Part shown: one piece after another, positions 12,801 to 24,648 of the stretch | Position numbering within the stretch: position 1 is the first letter of the stretch | How the letters are laid out: each line of letters opens with the position of its first letter | NCBI GenBank assembly: GCA_030247915.1 | Contig: JAPDRQ010000098.1 | Span: 45,878-109,877 of the forward strand | DNA from: Neophaeococcomyces mojaviensis | Taxonomy: Eukaryota > Ascomycota > Eurotiomycetes > Chaetothyriales | DNA: 64,000 nt | Direction of reading: 5' to 3' | Notes under the pieces: model-generated | Database searches by the model: none | The model's input: only the letters and a program-made list of their open reading frames with translations | What the model was told of the DNA's origin: nothing | Position numbers and translations under genes: made by a program

Positions 12801-14539
12801 AAGCACCACCAACAGCGACTTTTCTCCGTCCACGGTAAGTGTTTGCGTTCCTTCCGAGTCTACTGCAGCCTCCCGCCACATCGTGTAGCGTATCGCGCGC
12901 GCTCCGCTGGCTTTGGCTGCCATGTGTTTTCCAACGGACATTCTTTGGACAACTTTACAAGCCGCCACCAAATCATCAAGTAAACAACGTCGCAGCTACC
13001 ATTTCGGTCGTAGTGGCGGCATCAGGCAGATCAGAACGCCGGTAGGAAGCCACCATCGATTGGTTATTGTGCAACCACCACTAGCGCTTGACGGATTTGC
13101 CTTAATTGGAAAACGTCCAATCATGACTTGGATCAGATACAAGAACAATGGAAGGCTTTATCCCAGACTATAATATGATCTACCTTTAGAGCATTCTCGG
13201 CGTGTGTCGATCAGGGCCGTACTCGAGCTTTCCGTAAATAACAGAAACACCTGATAATCGCAACTTAGACGAAAAACTTTGAAATGAAGTGGCTGGCATC
13301 AAATGAAGAAGTAATTACTGCAGTGCCCCTGTCCTTGCGCAGCCTGCATACGAGATACGCACGATCTCCGAGACAAGATCTCCGCGACATGTGGAGAACG
13401 GTCATTCCTACTCCGGACTCTGCCTGATCAATGTCGGCAAGTGAGACAGTTGTCGGTTCGGGACCGCTACAAGCTATAGCTCACTGTTGTCGAATTGAAT
13501 TATTGTGTTCACTTTTGTATTTGCTGCTTTGGGTAGGTGGTCACGTACCGCGTTAGGCGCTTTCATTACTTGACACCGACGACAAACTAGCAACAAGGAA
13601 AAGCCTAACACGCAGTTCGTCGAGCAACTTCGTGCAGGCAGCAGGTTCATCTAGTTCACTAGTCGCAAGCTCTACTATTGATGTTAGCGAACATGAAATC
13701 ATGTCGGCATGTCAATCTTGATCAGAACAGTGCAATGTGCTGCGACCTGATCAACGTGGTGACACGATGTAGTGCTCATGGATGACTCTCTTGCCAACAG
13801 GAGGCCGCATGGTTGCGTGCACAGAGACTCTGTCAAGAAACTCAGGCAGACACGAAACAATCATGTCTCTCTTATGCCTCTCATGTATAGCAAACCTGAA
13901 GCTGCGGCACGAACACCAGTCACGTCACGTAGGTCGCTGATAATACTAACGATTACAACATCGACATCGCAACCACAGTCATCCTTAACCCAAAAACTTC
14001 GCGCTTCATGCACGCGCTCTTGATCCATCGTACTAACCACACGACTATTGTTACTGAGCATTCCATATCCCTTATGAGGGGCCACGCAGTCAGATTCTCA
14101 GCAACCAGACCAACCTTGCCATCGATCCAAGCGTTTTGTTGCCAACATGGCCGCATGATTTTGGTGATGCCTTACAAACGCTTGGGCATCTTTCAATGTA
14201 CAGTACCTGCAAAGTTTCCCTTCCCACTGGTATTAATCGTCACGCGTTTGGACAGTCCAGTGCTTATAAGATGGCGAAGTGTCTCAGATCACGGTCATGC
14301 TATATCAAGATAAGTCAATCTATCGATGGCTCACAAGTCATCTTACTATGGAGGCTGTAAGGCATTGAGCAGGACAGGCAAGTTTGAAGTCCAACAGCCT
14401 TCACCCAGCGGAGTGAACCATATCGAGTCCTTTCGGCGTGAACAATGCAAGATTAGATGGTGGTATTTGTGGAAATTCTATTGGGCTGCAGTCAAGCTTA
14501 GGCATTTGCCCGTGTTCTCTGAACAAGTAATGACATTCT
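9830..14539. other. Gene-poor interval, no supported gene
   Basis: This holds the AKR promoter side and the region downstream of the NLR. Several frames of 60-153 codons exist on both strands, but none resembles a known family. The least implausible is a start at 12641 with a GTAAGT donor near 12837 and a possible acceptor about 55 nt on. It would give a short protein with no recognisable domain, and I do not count it as a gene. No terminal repeats, transposase or RNA gene were seen. Confidence 0.55.
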
Positions 14540-17292
14540 CTACCTGATCGCTAGTACCCTTGACGTATTTTTTCCGCTTGCTCGTGCTTGCCTTGGTCTC
14601 TCAGCACCCGCGGTCAGACTTCCTATGCTCCTCAGAGTGTCGGGATGCTCAGGCCCTAGCACTCTCTTTCTGGTATCTAGCGTCTGCCGACACAGTTCTT
14701 CCGCCTGCTCGTACTGGCCTTGCTCGTTTAGTACTGAGGCTAGGTTGTTCATGCTCGTTAGTGTATCAGGATGTTCGTGCCCTAGTACTCTCTTTTGGAT
14801 ATCTAGCGTCTGTCGACATATCTCTTCTGCCTGCTCGTACTGGCCTTGCTCACTTAGTACAGAGGCCAGGTCGTTCATACTCGTCAGTGTATCGCGATGC
14901 TTAGGTCCCAGTGCTACGATTGTCATCCACTTTAAGAACAACTGAACGCTGTACATATCGTTCCAGCGACCAAGTCGTTCTAGAAGGCCTCTAAATGTCC
15001 GCAGTGCATTTCGTTCACAGTCCGTTGTTCGGTAGGATGGCCCACACGCTGCTGACATTACTGAAAAGTTGGCTACGGCATGTGGAACTAGCCGCGTTTG
15101 CCATGACAGAGTTTCTTCATTTTCAGAAATTACCTCGCTGAGAAGATGCATCACTGCCAGACTCCATACTTGTCGTTGTTCTGTGTCCAGCCGGTCATGA
15201 CCACAGGCGTGTACCAACTTGTGCATGGCATAAGCCTTTTGATCAGCCCGCCACGACACTAATGAGTACGCTTGGAGGGTCTTGAAACCTAATTTGATAG
15301 TGTTATGCTTAACCGTTGGCCCTTCAAACAACAGTAAATCTATCCATCTGACTTTTTCCTGGTTGCTCGGTTTGCTGTTGGTTCTTGATGGTCTTTTCCT
15401 TTTCCTCTGCCCAGATGCGCGAGACATAACACTCTGCGACACGACACGCTTAGGATGATTTAGGCTCTCCCTCGCTTTATACGATGCCTCTGCTCCAGCG
15501 AACAGGCCCAGGAAGATATCATCATGATTGAGAAAAGCCATAAGGTTCAATAACCTAGCTGCGATAGGCGATCGCCGTTCTACCGCATTAAAGGAAATTT
15601 CCCACGCGCTTAGCACACTATCACTATATCGGTGCTTGTAGGGACGAGCTTTCTGGCTGAGAGCCTGCTTTCGCTGAGTTCGATACTCGTGTAGATACTG
15701 CCGCAGGTCACACGACAGCCAGGGAGTCTCGCTTATGTAAGATCCGGCTAGCGTCACCGCTAAAGCGAGACATCCGAGCTCCTGCACAATTATCAATATC
15801 TGTTGCCCAGTCTCTTCACTGGCGTCGTGAAGCTTTGAACATTTCCGAAACAGCGACACTGCTTGATCCTCGGACATTTCAGCAACCTTCACCGAGGTCT
15901 GCGAGTTCATGTACTGCGCGTGTGAGCTGCGCGTCGTGATAATAATGTCAATGCCAGGAGCATCGGGTAAGTAGTGATTCAAATCGATATAGAATGGGTC
16001 CTCTTTGTCTTCGATGATATCTGCACTGTCCATCACCCACAACGATCGCCCTTCCTGTCCGTAAAACCAGCTCTTAACTGCTGTGACCGCATCGTTGACG
16101 GCGATGGTACTTGCTGTATCGCTTTGAGCCACGTTTGGGAAGAGAAGTTTGTGGATCTGGATAAAGTCCCGTTCCAGAGATTGTTTCTGTCCTGCCTCGA
16201 CCCAAAACAGCGTCTGATAGTGTTGTCGATGTTTGTGGATATGGTTGAGCACTAGCTGCGACTTGCCGGCTCCACCTAGACCCCACACCACTACTATTCT
16301 TGTCTCGTTGGTGCTTTGAAGACCTTCTAAGGGAGGAAACTGTTCGTGAAGCTGTTGCTCGAGGCTAGGCCGTGCAGTGTATGTGGATACTGGATGCAGC
16401 GATGAGTGGGCATATGATCCGGTAAAATTGTTGCGGCTCGATATAATAGCGCCTACTGTGAATGATTAGCAGTTGAAGGGGACTTATCACAAAGTGTAAA
16501 TAGGAACTGTACATGAGAGGCAGGGGAATAGAGGGGAGGATTTTGAAAATAATAGAAATGGTTACAAGAGACGGGTCAAATCTGATTATATCTCTACGAT
16601 GTGCGGCCTCTGTTTCTCGCTGCAGCCTCGTTTGATCAGTGCTTACCGATGTTGAAGACAGGATTCCCAGTGATCCCACCATAGTTGTGCGTGTCACCAC
16701 TGCCGGTATTCAAACTATTATACTGCGTACCACTCCCTGTGTTGTTATACTGCTGACCGCCTTCAGTATTAAAGGTATCTGATCCCAGATCATCACTAGG
16801 GAGTGACGGCTCGGCCGACTTCATCTCTGTAACGATTTCCTCGAGTTTCGTGCATAGCTCTGGGCTCGCTGACTTCACTGCGTGATAGTTGACCAGGTTC
16901 TGTGCATCTTCAGAGATCGACTTCATTAACTCTTCCACCTTGCTGCCTTTACCCAGCCTCCGTACGACCTTACGATACTTCTCGTACCACTGGTCATTTT
17001 CGCCAGCTATCGTCTCTTCGAAGATCGTGCGCAGCTTCTTGGCCTTGCTATCGCAACTTTGGATTGTCTTCGACAGTCCTTCAGCAGTGTCGGTAGGTAA
17101 GCTGGCCTCGAGTGGCTTGAGATGCTCGTAACAGGTCTGAAACGTGTCCCGCAGGATCGGAAGTCGGTTCGCAACAGTTTCGAAGGTCTTGCCGAGCTTC
17201 AAGTCTTTTCGCGCGGTACTCCAAACTTTGATCGAGCCGTCGATGATCCCAGCCACTGCACCGATAGCGCCGATCACTTCGAAACCTGACAT
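14540..17292 (-). CDS. NLR/STAND protein: SesA-like N-terminus, NB-ARC, TPR
   Basis: Probable intracellular NOD-like receptor of the fungal STAND class, which act in non-self recognition and regulated cell death. Exons 17292-16647 and 16452-14540 join in frame across a 194-nt intron and give 852 residues. Residues 1-170 resemble the SesA domain (FEVIGAIGAVAGIIDG...). Residues 175-215 form a Gly/Asn/Thr-rich linker. The NB-ARC part shows P-loop GLGGAGKS at 273-280, Walker B-like SLWVMDSAD, IIITTRSS and LGCLALAVTLAG. From about residue 735 come 42-residue TPRs of the kinesin-light-chain type (NLASVLNEQGQYEQAEELCR). The last repeat ends in unrelated residues because of a 1-nt shift near 14606-14611. 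The neighbours give no functional clue. The three-part architecture is well supported; biological function is inferred from the family. Confidence 0.87.
14577..14905 (-). repeat. Tandem TPR-encoding repeat units of about 126 nt
   Basis: Near-identical DNA units encode the C-terminal TPRs of the NLR. The stretch ctgctcgtac recurs exactly 126 nt apart (14705 and 14831). The corresponding position in the last unit is 127 nt away (14578), which exposes a 1-nt insertion. Such high DNA identity between units is typical of fungal NLR repeat arrays that expand and contract. Confidence 0.85.
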
Positions 17293-18656
17293 TGTGAAGA
17301 TCAGGGCTCTTAGGCAGCAAAGAACAAGACAGTTGCTTCTATTGCTACACCAAGCAGTTCTGCATCTCCTGTCATGGGCTCCGCACCTTGTTAGGCTGAA
17401 TGAAGACGCCCGACGGCGCTTCCTGAAACATGCATGGTCACATGGTGACTTGTACAGTTTCCAGCTATGTTAACAGTATCACAGCCGCAATACCAAAATG
17501 CTCGAAAAGCGATAGTTTTTCTTCGAACAGGCAGAAGATGTACGTTGACAAGTACATGCAATGAGAGACAGATGGAGCTCGATCTGCAACGGCCTAGCGA
17601 CACCAGCAGATGCTTGGTTATAATACGTTTGGATGGCTTTGCGCATCCATTTTCTCCCGATGCAATTTTCTCCAAGCTTGCAACCTTGTCTCAAAAAATA
17701 CCAGTACTGGCGATACGTTACAGGCCCCCGCAAAAAGATGATTCGTGACAGGAAATAGCGTGACTAAACTTGATATGGCAGCCATGCTTGATCGTCTTAG
17801 CACTGAACCTCAAAAAACGTCTGCGAAAAATAACCTGGGGAAGAAACTTTTGCAACGCACTATGTCGAACGATCAAGCATCTTCAAACAGAGACTTTCCA
17901 ATCACACCAGGAAAACCATAAAACTTATAGGCACATACAGGTCGCGAAGCGCACAATTGCCTTTGAATTTGAACAAGCAGGTTCCAGGCTGAATTGTTCC
18001 TCTAAAGCTGCCTCATCCCCACAAACAATGAAACCAAGCATCAGTCCATTGTTCGTAGTAGCTGCAGACGACCCATCACCCATTACATTCTCCTCGAGAG
18101 CAAGTACCCACAGGAAACTCACACTGACACGAACAATCCACAACCATCAACCCTAACATTTCCTTACCAAACAATGTCCGAATTTATCTCCACGAGCATT
18201 GAGGCAGACTAGTCGACAGCCATTATCGAACACATTCTGACCAAAAAGCAAATGCCGGTGATGTGACATAGTATTCTGGTGCACTCTCCAAAGTTTGAAT
18301 GAATTCGTGAATCTTGCAGACGACGCCTACCATGAACCGGTGGCCCTCTTGACATGTGCTTGCTCGCCACGTACCTACGATTTTGTCTATTTCACGAGCG
18401 TTGTAGTATCACTGTATGAACAGTCTGTTGGAGTGACTTCGTTGAAGGGTCATCAGTTCACGTCGCGATGGCTGCTTTTAATAAGTGGTGGAGTTTTGGT
18501 AGACTGTGTCATTGGAGAAGACTGGTATTGTGCGCAAGTTTGACAGAGCAAAAGTTCCAGAACAAGGTAGAGTCAGGATTGAATGCAAAGTTGAATAGTC
18601 TGATTTCTTTTGGTAACACAGTTTCGAATGTGAATCGACTACTAGTACATACTCCG
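17293..18656. other. Intergenic, NLR upstream region and AsnRS 3' side
   Basis: About 1.36 kb with no supported gene. It contains the NLR promoter (transcribed leftwards) and the 3' UTR of the Asn-tRNA synthetase gene. The open frame of 128 codons at 17770-18156 (+) has no family resemblance and looks like chance. Confidence 0.5.
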
Positions 18657-20541
18657 CTAGCAATCCGCCCTCCCAAAGAACCTCGGGAATGGTACAATCT
18701 CCCGGACATTGTTTACGCCCGTCAGGTACATCAACAATCGATCAAAGCCCATACCAAATCCTCCATGCGGTGAACTTCCGAACCTCCTTAGGTCAGCGTA
18801 CCACTGTAGCGTATTCAAGGACTCTCCGGCGTCAAGGAATGGGAAATCAGGCTTGGAGTTCATCATGTTTTCAGCGTTGCTCTCATGATTGCTGTTGCTG
18901 CTGGGAGACCGATCTCCAGAGATCTTCTCATTAGAAGGCACAAGCATTCCTTTCTGTCGCATTGAGCTAATAAGATGCTCTAGACGATGTTCCCTGAGCG
19001 ATCCGCCGACAACTTCACAAGTGCCATAGGGAAACAGCAAATCAAAGCAGGCGACTGTTTCGCAAGAAGTGTCGTTTGTATCTGCGGTGAGAGATGACGG
19101 AAGCATGTAGAATGGTTTCTGGGCTTTCGGGTAATGGGTTACAAAGATTGGTTTCTCTTTGCCAAGTTTTGTGACGATCCAGCGTTCGTGCTCGAGTTGG
19201 AGGCCGGACTCCCAGGTTGGCTCAAAGGTGAAGAGATTGCGGTCCTGGTAGTGAGCTGCTTGGAGTTCTTTAATTGCGTCGGTATAGGTGATTGTTTGCC
19301 ACTGAGGGCCCGATAGCGCATTCCATCGCTGCTCTAGGTTGGGTGATGGCTCTGCGTCTGATTTGTGTTTAGGATCGGCATGATAGGCTAAAAGCTCGGC
19401 GCCAACGCGGTGGTTGATGAGACGTTTGGCGAGGTGTTGGATCAATCGCTGTGTTCTGCTGGTTAATTCAGACAGGTCGGTGACAGACCTGAATTCTGCT
19501 TCTAACATGTAGAATTCAGCGAGATGACGGGCCGTATCTGACGTTTCAGCACGGAAGGTCGGAGAGAGGGTCCATACATCTCCAAGCTCGGCGGAGTAGG
19601 CTTCCAGATGTAGTTGCGATGAGACGGTAAGGTATTTGGGTGTGCCGAAGAAAAGCTTTCCAGCCTCCGTCCCTGATGCGACGTCTGGCTTCAGTGTTAG
19701 CGACTCTGTTTTCTTCTCTGGTTTTCTTCCCATGGTAAAGACTTCTCCTGCTCCTTCACAGTCAGAAGAGGTGACGAGAGGAGGCTGAACAAAAATAGCT
19801 TCATCGTCGGGACTGCTTGTTCCATTGTAGAAGTCATGGGCACCATTGGCAACCTGATTTCGGACTCGAGCGAGCAGTGAATACAGAGGTACTCGAAGTC
19901 GTAGATGCGGATAGCTTCTCAGATGTTCGACAGTCATGCTCTTCTTCTGCAGTGGGGATTCCTAAAACAGATGAGCATATCTTCTCTTGTTATGCTTTTC
20001 GTGCTCACTTCAGGATCCGATTCCCCAACATGTAGTACACGGTCGACATGTAGCTCATATGCTTGCTTCCTCCCCTGTGTTTGTACCCAGCATCCTTGAA
20101 GCTCGACATATGCGCCATTTTGAATCCTTGTCCTGATCAGCACGAATCCGCCGCTCTCCTAATTCCTACTCACTCGTTCACGCCGTCTGGCGGAAAGACA
20201 GCCTGGATAGGTTCGCGCGTCGATCCATCACCAACAAACAAGAAAGCGACCTTTTTGTGGGTGCGCTTGCTGTGAACATTACCGGCGATTTTGATTGGTA
20301 CACGCTCTGACAGTGGATGGTTTAGAAGGGCAGCATGACTGATCAGCTTCGGGACGACGTTCTCACTGTCTGCTGCAACGTGCGCAACGGTTGTATGATT
20401 CGGGTTGGAAAGACTCGTCGCAGATGTTGTCTCGCACCGGGTTGCGATCCAGGTGCATGCTGGGATCACCCTTTCAGCTTGCCGGTGGTGTCGTTGACAG
20501 TGTCGCACCAAGCATGATGGGCGAACAGACCGCCATAGCAT
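18657..20541 (-). CDS. SLM5: Asparaginyl-tRNA synthetase, probably mitochondrial
   Basis: Charges tRNA-Asn with asparagine. Three exons (20541-20174, 20132-20009, 19961-18657) join in frame to 598 residues, with GTGAGT/GTGAGC donors. The Arg-rich N-terminus (MLWRSVRPSCLVRHCQRHHR) looks like a mitochondrial presequence. An OB-fold anticodon-binding part follows (VPIKIAGNVHSKRTHKKVAF; ELQGCWVQTQG). The class II catalytic core has motif 2 (TFRAETSDTARHLAEFYMLEAEF region) and motif 3 (GFGMGFDRLLMYLTG, with the conserved Arg), ending IVPFPRFFGRADC. Asn rather than Asp specificity is inferred from overall resemblance to AsnRS. The next gene upstream, GAA1, is on the same strand 417 nt away and unrelated. 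Confidence 0.9.
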
Positions 20542-20957
20542 GCCGTAAATGCGGACAGTTTATGGCTTCGGATGGAGGGCACTGAAGAACAATGTCAATT
20601 GAAGATGGCTTACAGTGGTTGACTTGGATTTTGCTCGAAGCTTGTTTTCACGCAACCCTAGTGCCCCAAGACCAACCCTAGTGCTACCATTTCTGTACAC
20701 CCGAAGCGTCCGACTGCTTATTTATTTCATTCAATAGCTTTTGCAGCTTCAGCAACGTGAAGTACATTTCAATCTTACCCTCATTATCTGAACTTTGATC
20801 GACTGCTCAGCGTTGCAAATGCTTCACATCTGGGCTGCTTCTGTTGTGGATCGTGTCTGCCATACAATGAACATACGAAGCTGGTGGTACAAGGAATTTC
20901 TCTATTTGGCCGTAAAACAACATGTTATTGCTGATCACAGCTATCTACTGCATCTTC
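20542..20957. other. Intergenic between AsnRS and GAA1
   Basis: 416 nt between two leftward genes. It holds the AsnRS promoter and the GAA1 3' UTR. Nothing else is recognisable. Confidence 0.5.
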
Positions 20958-23248
20958 TCACTTCTTCCGTTTCCGCACCTGACTGCTGTCCCTCACCGCA
21001 GCCTTCTGAACCTTCTGCACCCCCCCCTTCATGTCCTCCTTGACCTTCTCCACCTTGTTTTTTATCGTACCATCTTCATCCGCAATAAAACTGCTCATCA
21101 CCCCAATCGCGGCAACAATCCAAGCCGGTAACCAAACACAGAACACTCCGACCGGCACGCCCCAAGCCCCCCAAACACTCCACCCAAAGCTCACAGCTTC
21201 CAGCCACTGCCGGAGAACCTCTTTCATACCAAAGCTGTCGTCATAGTATCCAGCGAGTTTGGCACCCATGATGGCAAAATTCGTAATTACGAATGGATTA
21301 AATAGTACGATGGAGATTAGGGAGGCGCGAGCGCGGAGTGGAGAGGACGGGTAGTACCCTGTGAATGCCAACGGGCTGCAGAGCACGCCGAGGAACATAC
21401 TGAGACTGAAGTTTAGGGTTGCAAGGACGGTAATTTGAAGACCTAGCACCAGCAAGCTTAACGCTTTTAGGATAGCGTGGAACTGAGTGAGGCGTGTGCT
21501 CGGGTCTAAAGGAGGACTCGAGTCAGTTGTGATTAAGCCGACCTCTGGCAGGTCTTTCGGTACGCCGTTCGCGGATATGGCCGCGGTTGATGGGCCAAAG
21601 AGGATGTTGGTGTCGACGAGATAGGTATTATCGGCAAGGATGAAAGACAGGCCGACCGGGACCATAATAATTACGGTACACAGGGCGCCGGTGCGCGTGA
21701 GGAGGGTTTCATGTTCTGCCGTGACAAGGATGGCCATTGGGACGAGGGAGGTTAGGTACAAGATTGCTAATAGTGCGGCGGGGAGCGCGATGTGTCGGTC
21801 GACGGACTTCCAGACTTTTGTTTTGACTCGGTCAACGCCACCGGCTGAAGGCTGCTTGAGTAGTTGCTCGTTCGTTATGTTTGGATCTGCGAGAGCTCGT
21901 TCGATTTTGTCTTGTGAACCATCGTCTCGTTCGGTGGGTTTTGTTATTTGTTCCTTGCCTTGTTCGCGCTGCTCGTAACCGCTCTTGAGCCAGAGATAGA
22001 TGGCCATAACGGTGAAGCCAGCTCCCACGGCCATAGCGCTTGGCAAATAAGTGCCGATGCTTACGAAGCGGGTGTTCTGAAGCAGGAGGTAGAAGAAGAA
22101 GCTCTGATGGAATTTCTCAAGAAGGTTGTTGATGCTGCGAGTCAGGGATTCGACGACCCGACCGAATGCCATCTCATCTTCACGACCTTGACCAATCGCC
22201 GTCAACGTGATGGCATCGATGTGGTAGGGCATGAAGACAGAATGGGCGCCGGTTGAATGGCCTATGGCTTGATTTCGCATTCCGTGGCCCAGGACTTTGA
22301 GGCGGTTGAGGTAGTGATGTTGGTGCTCTGGTTTGGCGTACCGATGTTGGGATTGGAGCAGGGTTGGGATGCCGCATTGACTCGAGGAGATGGAGATTGC
22401 TGTGTTGATTAGATCCAGATTCGGTAGCTGGCCATTGATGCCGTCGTAGGAGATGTGGAGTTCGTGGAAGAGGTGGCGGAAGGGGTAGTCAATGACTATT
22501 ACGCCTTGTATTGCGCCGGACTTTAGGGTGAGCGAGGAGACGGTTTCGGGATTGTGCTGTGAAAGATAGGCATCGATCCAGGCTTGTGGACCGGCGGAAG
22601 TATCTGGTGTGACTAGCAGTATGATATCCTTCGACCACAGAGACCACCTCGAGAAGTACCGAGCTAGTGTGAGCAGGAGCGTGACGCCGTTGGTGTTCAG
22701 CTGCTTCTCAAAATTCTCGATGGGCGCGACAATGACGATCGATTCTGTCCCGTCTCCTCTCGGTGCATGGACAATGCCATAGACATTTTCTCCGTGCAGT
22801 TCCTGTCCTCCAACATTGTACTTGTACGACTGAGATGCAGTCTTGATGCCCGAGTTGTGGAAGATGCTTCTAATCCTTTCATTGCGATGTGCAGGAGTAG
22901 CCTTCATGTACTGCTGACTGCCGTCTTCAGCTGTCTTGGTCTGCACCTCGAGGACGTCGGCCACTTCATGGTAATATGCGCGGAAGATGTTCTGTTCTGT
23001 GCCATGGAAATAGGTATGCACTTGCCCTGGGAGCAGCGCATTTTCCGAGATGTATGTTCGACGGGAATATTCGTCGAGTGGTAACAGGAGGATCCATATT
23101 ATGCCGCCGAGCATACACAGTAGAGAAATGTATGGTGGTACTGCAAGCAATCGAGGACTCGTGCGGAGGTTCGAGAGGGACGATCCTGCAGTGTATTAGT
23201 GTTTTGGATCCCGTTGAAGAAGTGAAAGTGCATACGAAGGAGCCCCAT
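20958..23248 (-). CDS. GAA1: GPI transamidase subunit GAA1
   Basis: ER-membrane subunit of the GPI transamidase, which attaches GPI anchors to proteins. The coding sequence starts at the ATG at 23248 with a 13-nt coding exon (23248-23236). After a 50-nt intron it continues as 23185-20958, 746 residues in all. The start reads MGLLRSSLSNLRTSPRLLAVPPYISLLCML, followed by a hydrophobic anchor and the family hallmark EYSRRTYISENALLPGQV. The lumenal M28-peptidase-like part includes VHAPRGDGTESIVIVAPIEN and IILLVTPDTS. The C-terminal half has several hydrophobic segments typical of Gaa1 and a basic tail ending RKRKK. Starting instead within exon 2 would lose the conserved N-terminal residues. The rhomboid gene lies 265 nt upstream on the same strand. 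Confidence 0.95.
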
Positions 23249-23512
23249 GTTGTCCTGCTCTGCCTAGCCGACTTCATAGTAGGAGGTCGTTCGATATGTC
23301 CAGCTGCTTCTGCTGGAGTTGCGGACACATGTCTCCAAAAACTACAGGCCGCATTTTCTCGTGTGGGAAGTGACGCACTTGCGACGCGCCGAGACGCGAC
23401 TCATTAAGGGGGCACCCAGTTGACACCGGTCACACAAATTTCAGGGTCAAGTAACTATCGGGCATTAATTATTTTACATTATCGTCTGTTCGTACAGCTG
23501 CGCTTGGCGGGA

Positions 23513-24648
23513 TCACGGTCCTAGCCGTTGGCCGCCTCCATTGAGCCAATTCATGCCTATGGGCGCATTGCCCATGGGACCCTCTCCGCTCGACGATGGC
23601 AGCAGACCATATCGGCCGTATGTTTTCTGATCTACTGATACATAGTGGGGCAAACGACCTAGCAGGTTGAGCTTGCCTTCAATCCATCTTGATATTCGCT
23701 CCGGGGGTGCAAGGAATTTGAGATATCCAAGGCCAACTAGCCAGTCAGTCAGCATGACTTCTGTTCGGGTTGCAGAAAGAGACTTACATAAATACCCAAC
23801 GATCACCGCAGCGAGGTGACCCAAAAATGAAGTGCCCGGTATCAACACGGATGTGACCACAATCAGCGCAAGTGGTGTGATCCAGGTAGGCACTTTGGCA
23901 GATGCAATCCTACTTCACATCAGTATTCGTTCATCTACAAGTCTTGACCGGCTAGTACTCACTCCAGGTATGGATTGGCTCGCCAAGTTTTGATAGCTTC
24001 GATCCCTAGTAATAGGAAAACCCACACACTGCGTTCTTTGTTAGAGCCCAGATTGTATTGTCTTCGGTGATGTCCTCACCTGGATCCCAGTATGGCAGTA
24101 TTACTGCGCAAGATGAATTTTTCAATCAACACATAAACACCTGCTGGGATTGTGCTGAACGGTCCCAGGAAGAGGGCAACACAATTTAATGTTCCCCATT
24201 CTGACTCAAATCGCTCGAGTAACGGCACTAAACATAAAGTATCCATGAGCATGTGGAAGAATCCCAGATGCACAAGCGGATAAGTGTTGAGCCTGTACAT
24301 GCTACCCAACCCAACTTCATTCGGTATCACGCTGCCCCATTCTATCACACTCCATACTGTCTGTAGTTCGAGGATCCAGAGTCCAATGATGGCAAGAAGC
24401 ATGAGTCGGGTGAATAGAGGCAGGCGGAAGACATAGGATCTGAGTCGGGAGGGGTTCGGAAGAGGAATATGATATGCGGACGGGAGTCGACTTAGTTGTG
24501 GAGGGTTAGAAGGCATTCTGGATAGAGGAGCGGACTGCGCCAAAGGCTGGCGCAAAGAGATGTTTGACGGGCCTTCAGACTTGACGTCGGTGCCTTCAAT
24601 GCTTGAGCTGGATTGCTTCGACCGATGTGACACTGACTTTTCCGTCAT
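23513..24648 (-). CDS. RBD2: Rhomboid-family intramembrane serine protease
   Basis: Multi-pass membrane protein of the fungal Rbd2 family (Golgi in yeast). Four exons (24648-24080, 24028-23963, 23909-23788, 23736-23513) join in frame to 326 residues. A Ser/Pro-rich N-terminus of about 70 residues precedes the membrane domain. The catalytic Ser lies in ILGSSVWVF, a motif that spans the exon 1/2 junction, and the His in GTSFLGHLAAVIVGYL. The C-terminal stretch GYLFGLGYLKFLAPPERI and GRLPHYVSVDQKTYGRYGLL is the Rbd2 signature. In fission yeast Rbd2 takes part in SREBP cleavage; whether that holds here is not shown by the sequence. Confidence 0.93.

Noticed and set aside
12641..13045. Possible two-exon gene joined by a GTAAGT donor near 12837
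   Set aside because: No recognisable family, several equally open frames after the junction, and the acceptor is ambiguous; likely chance.
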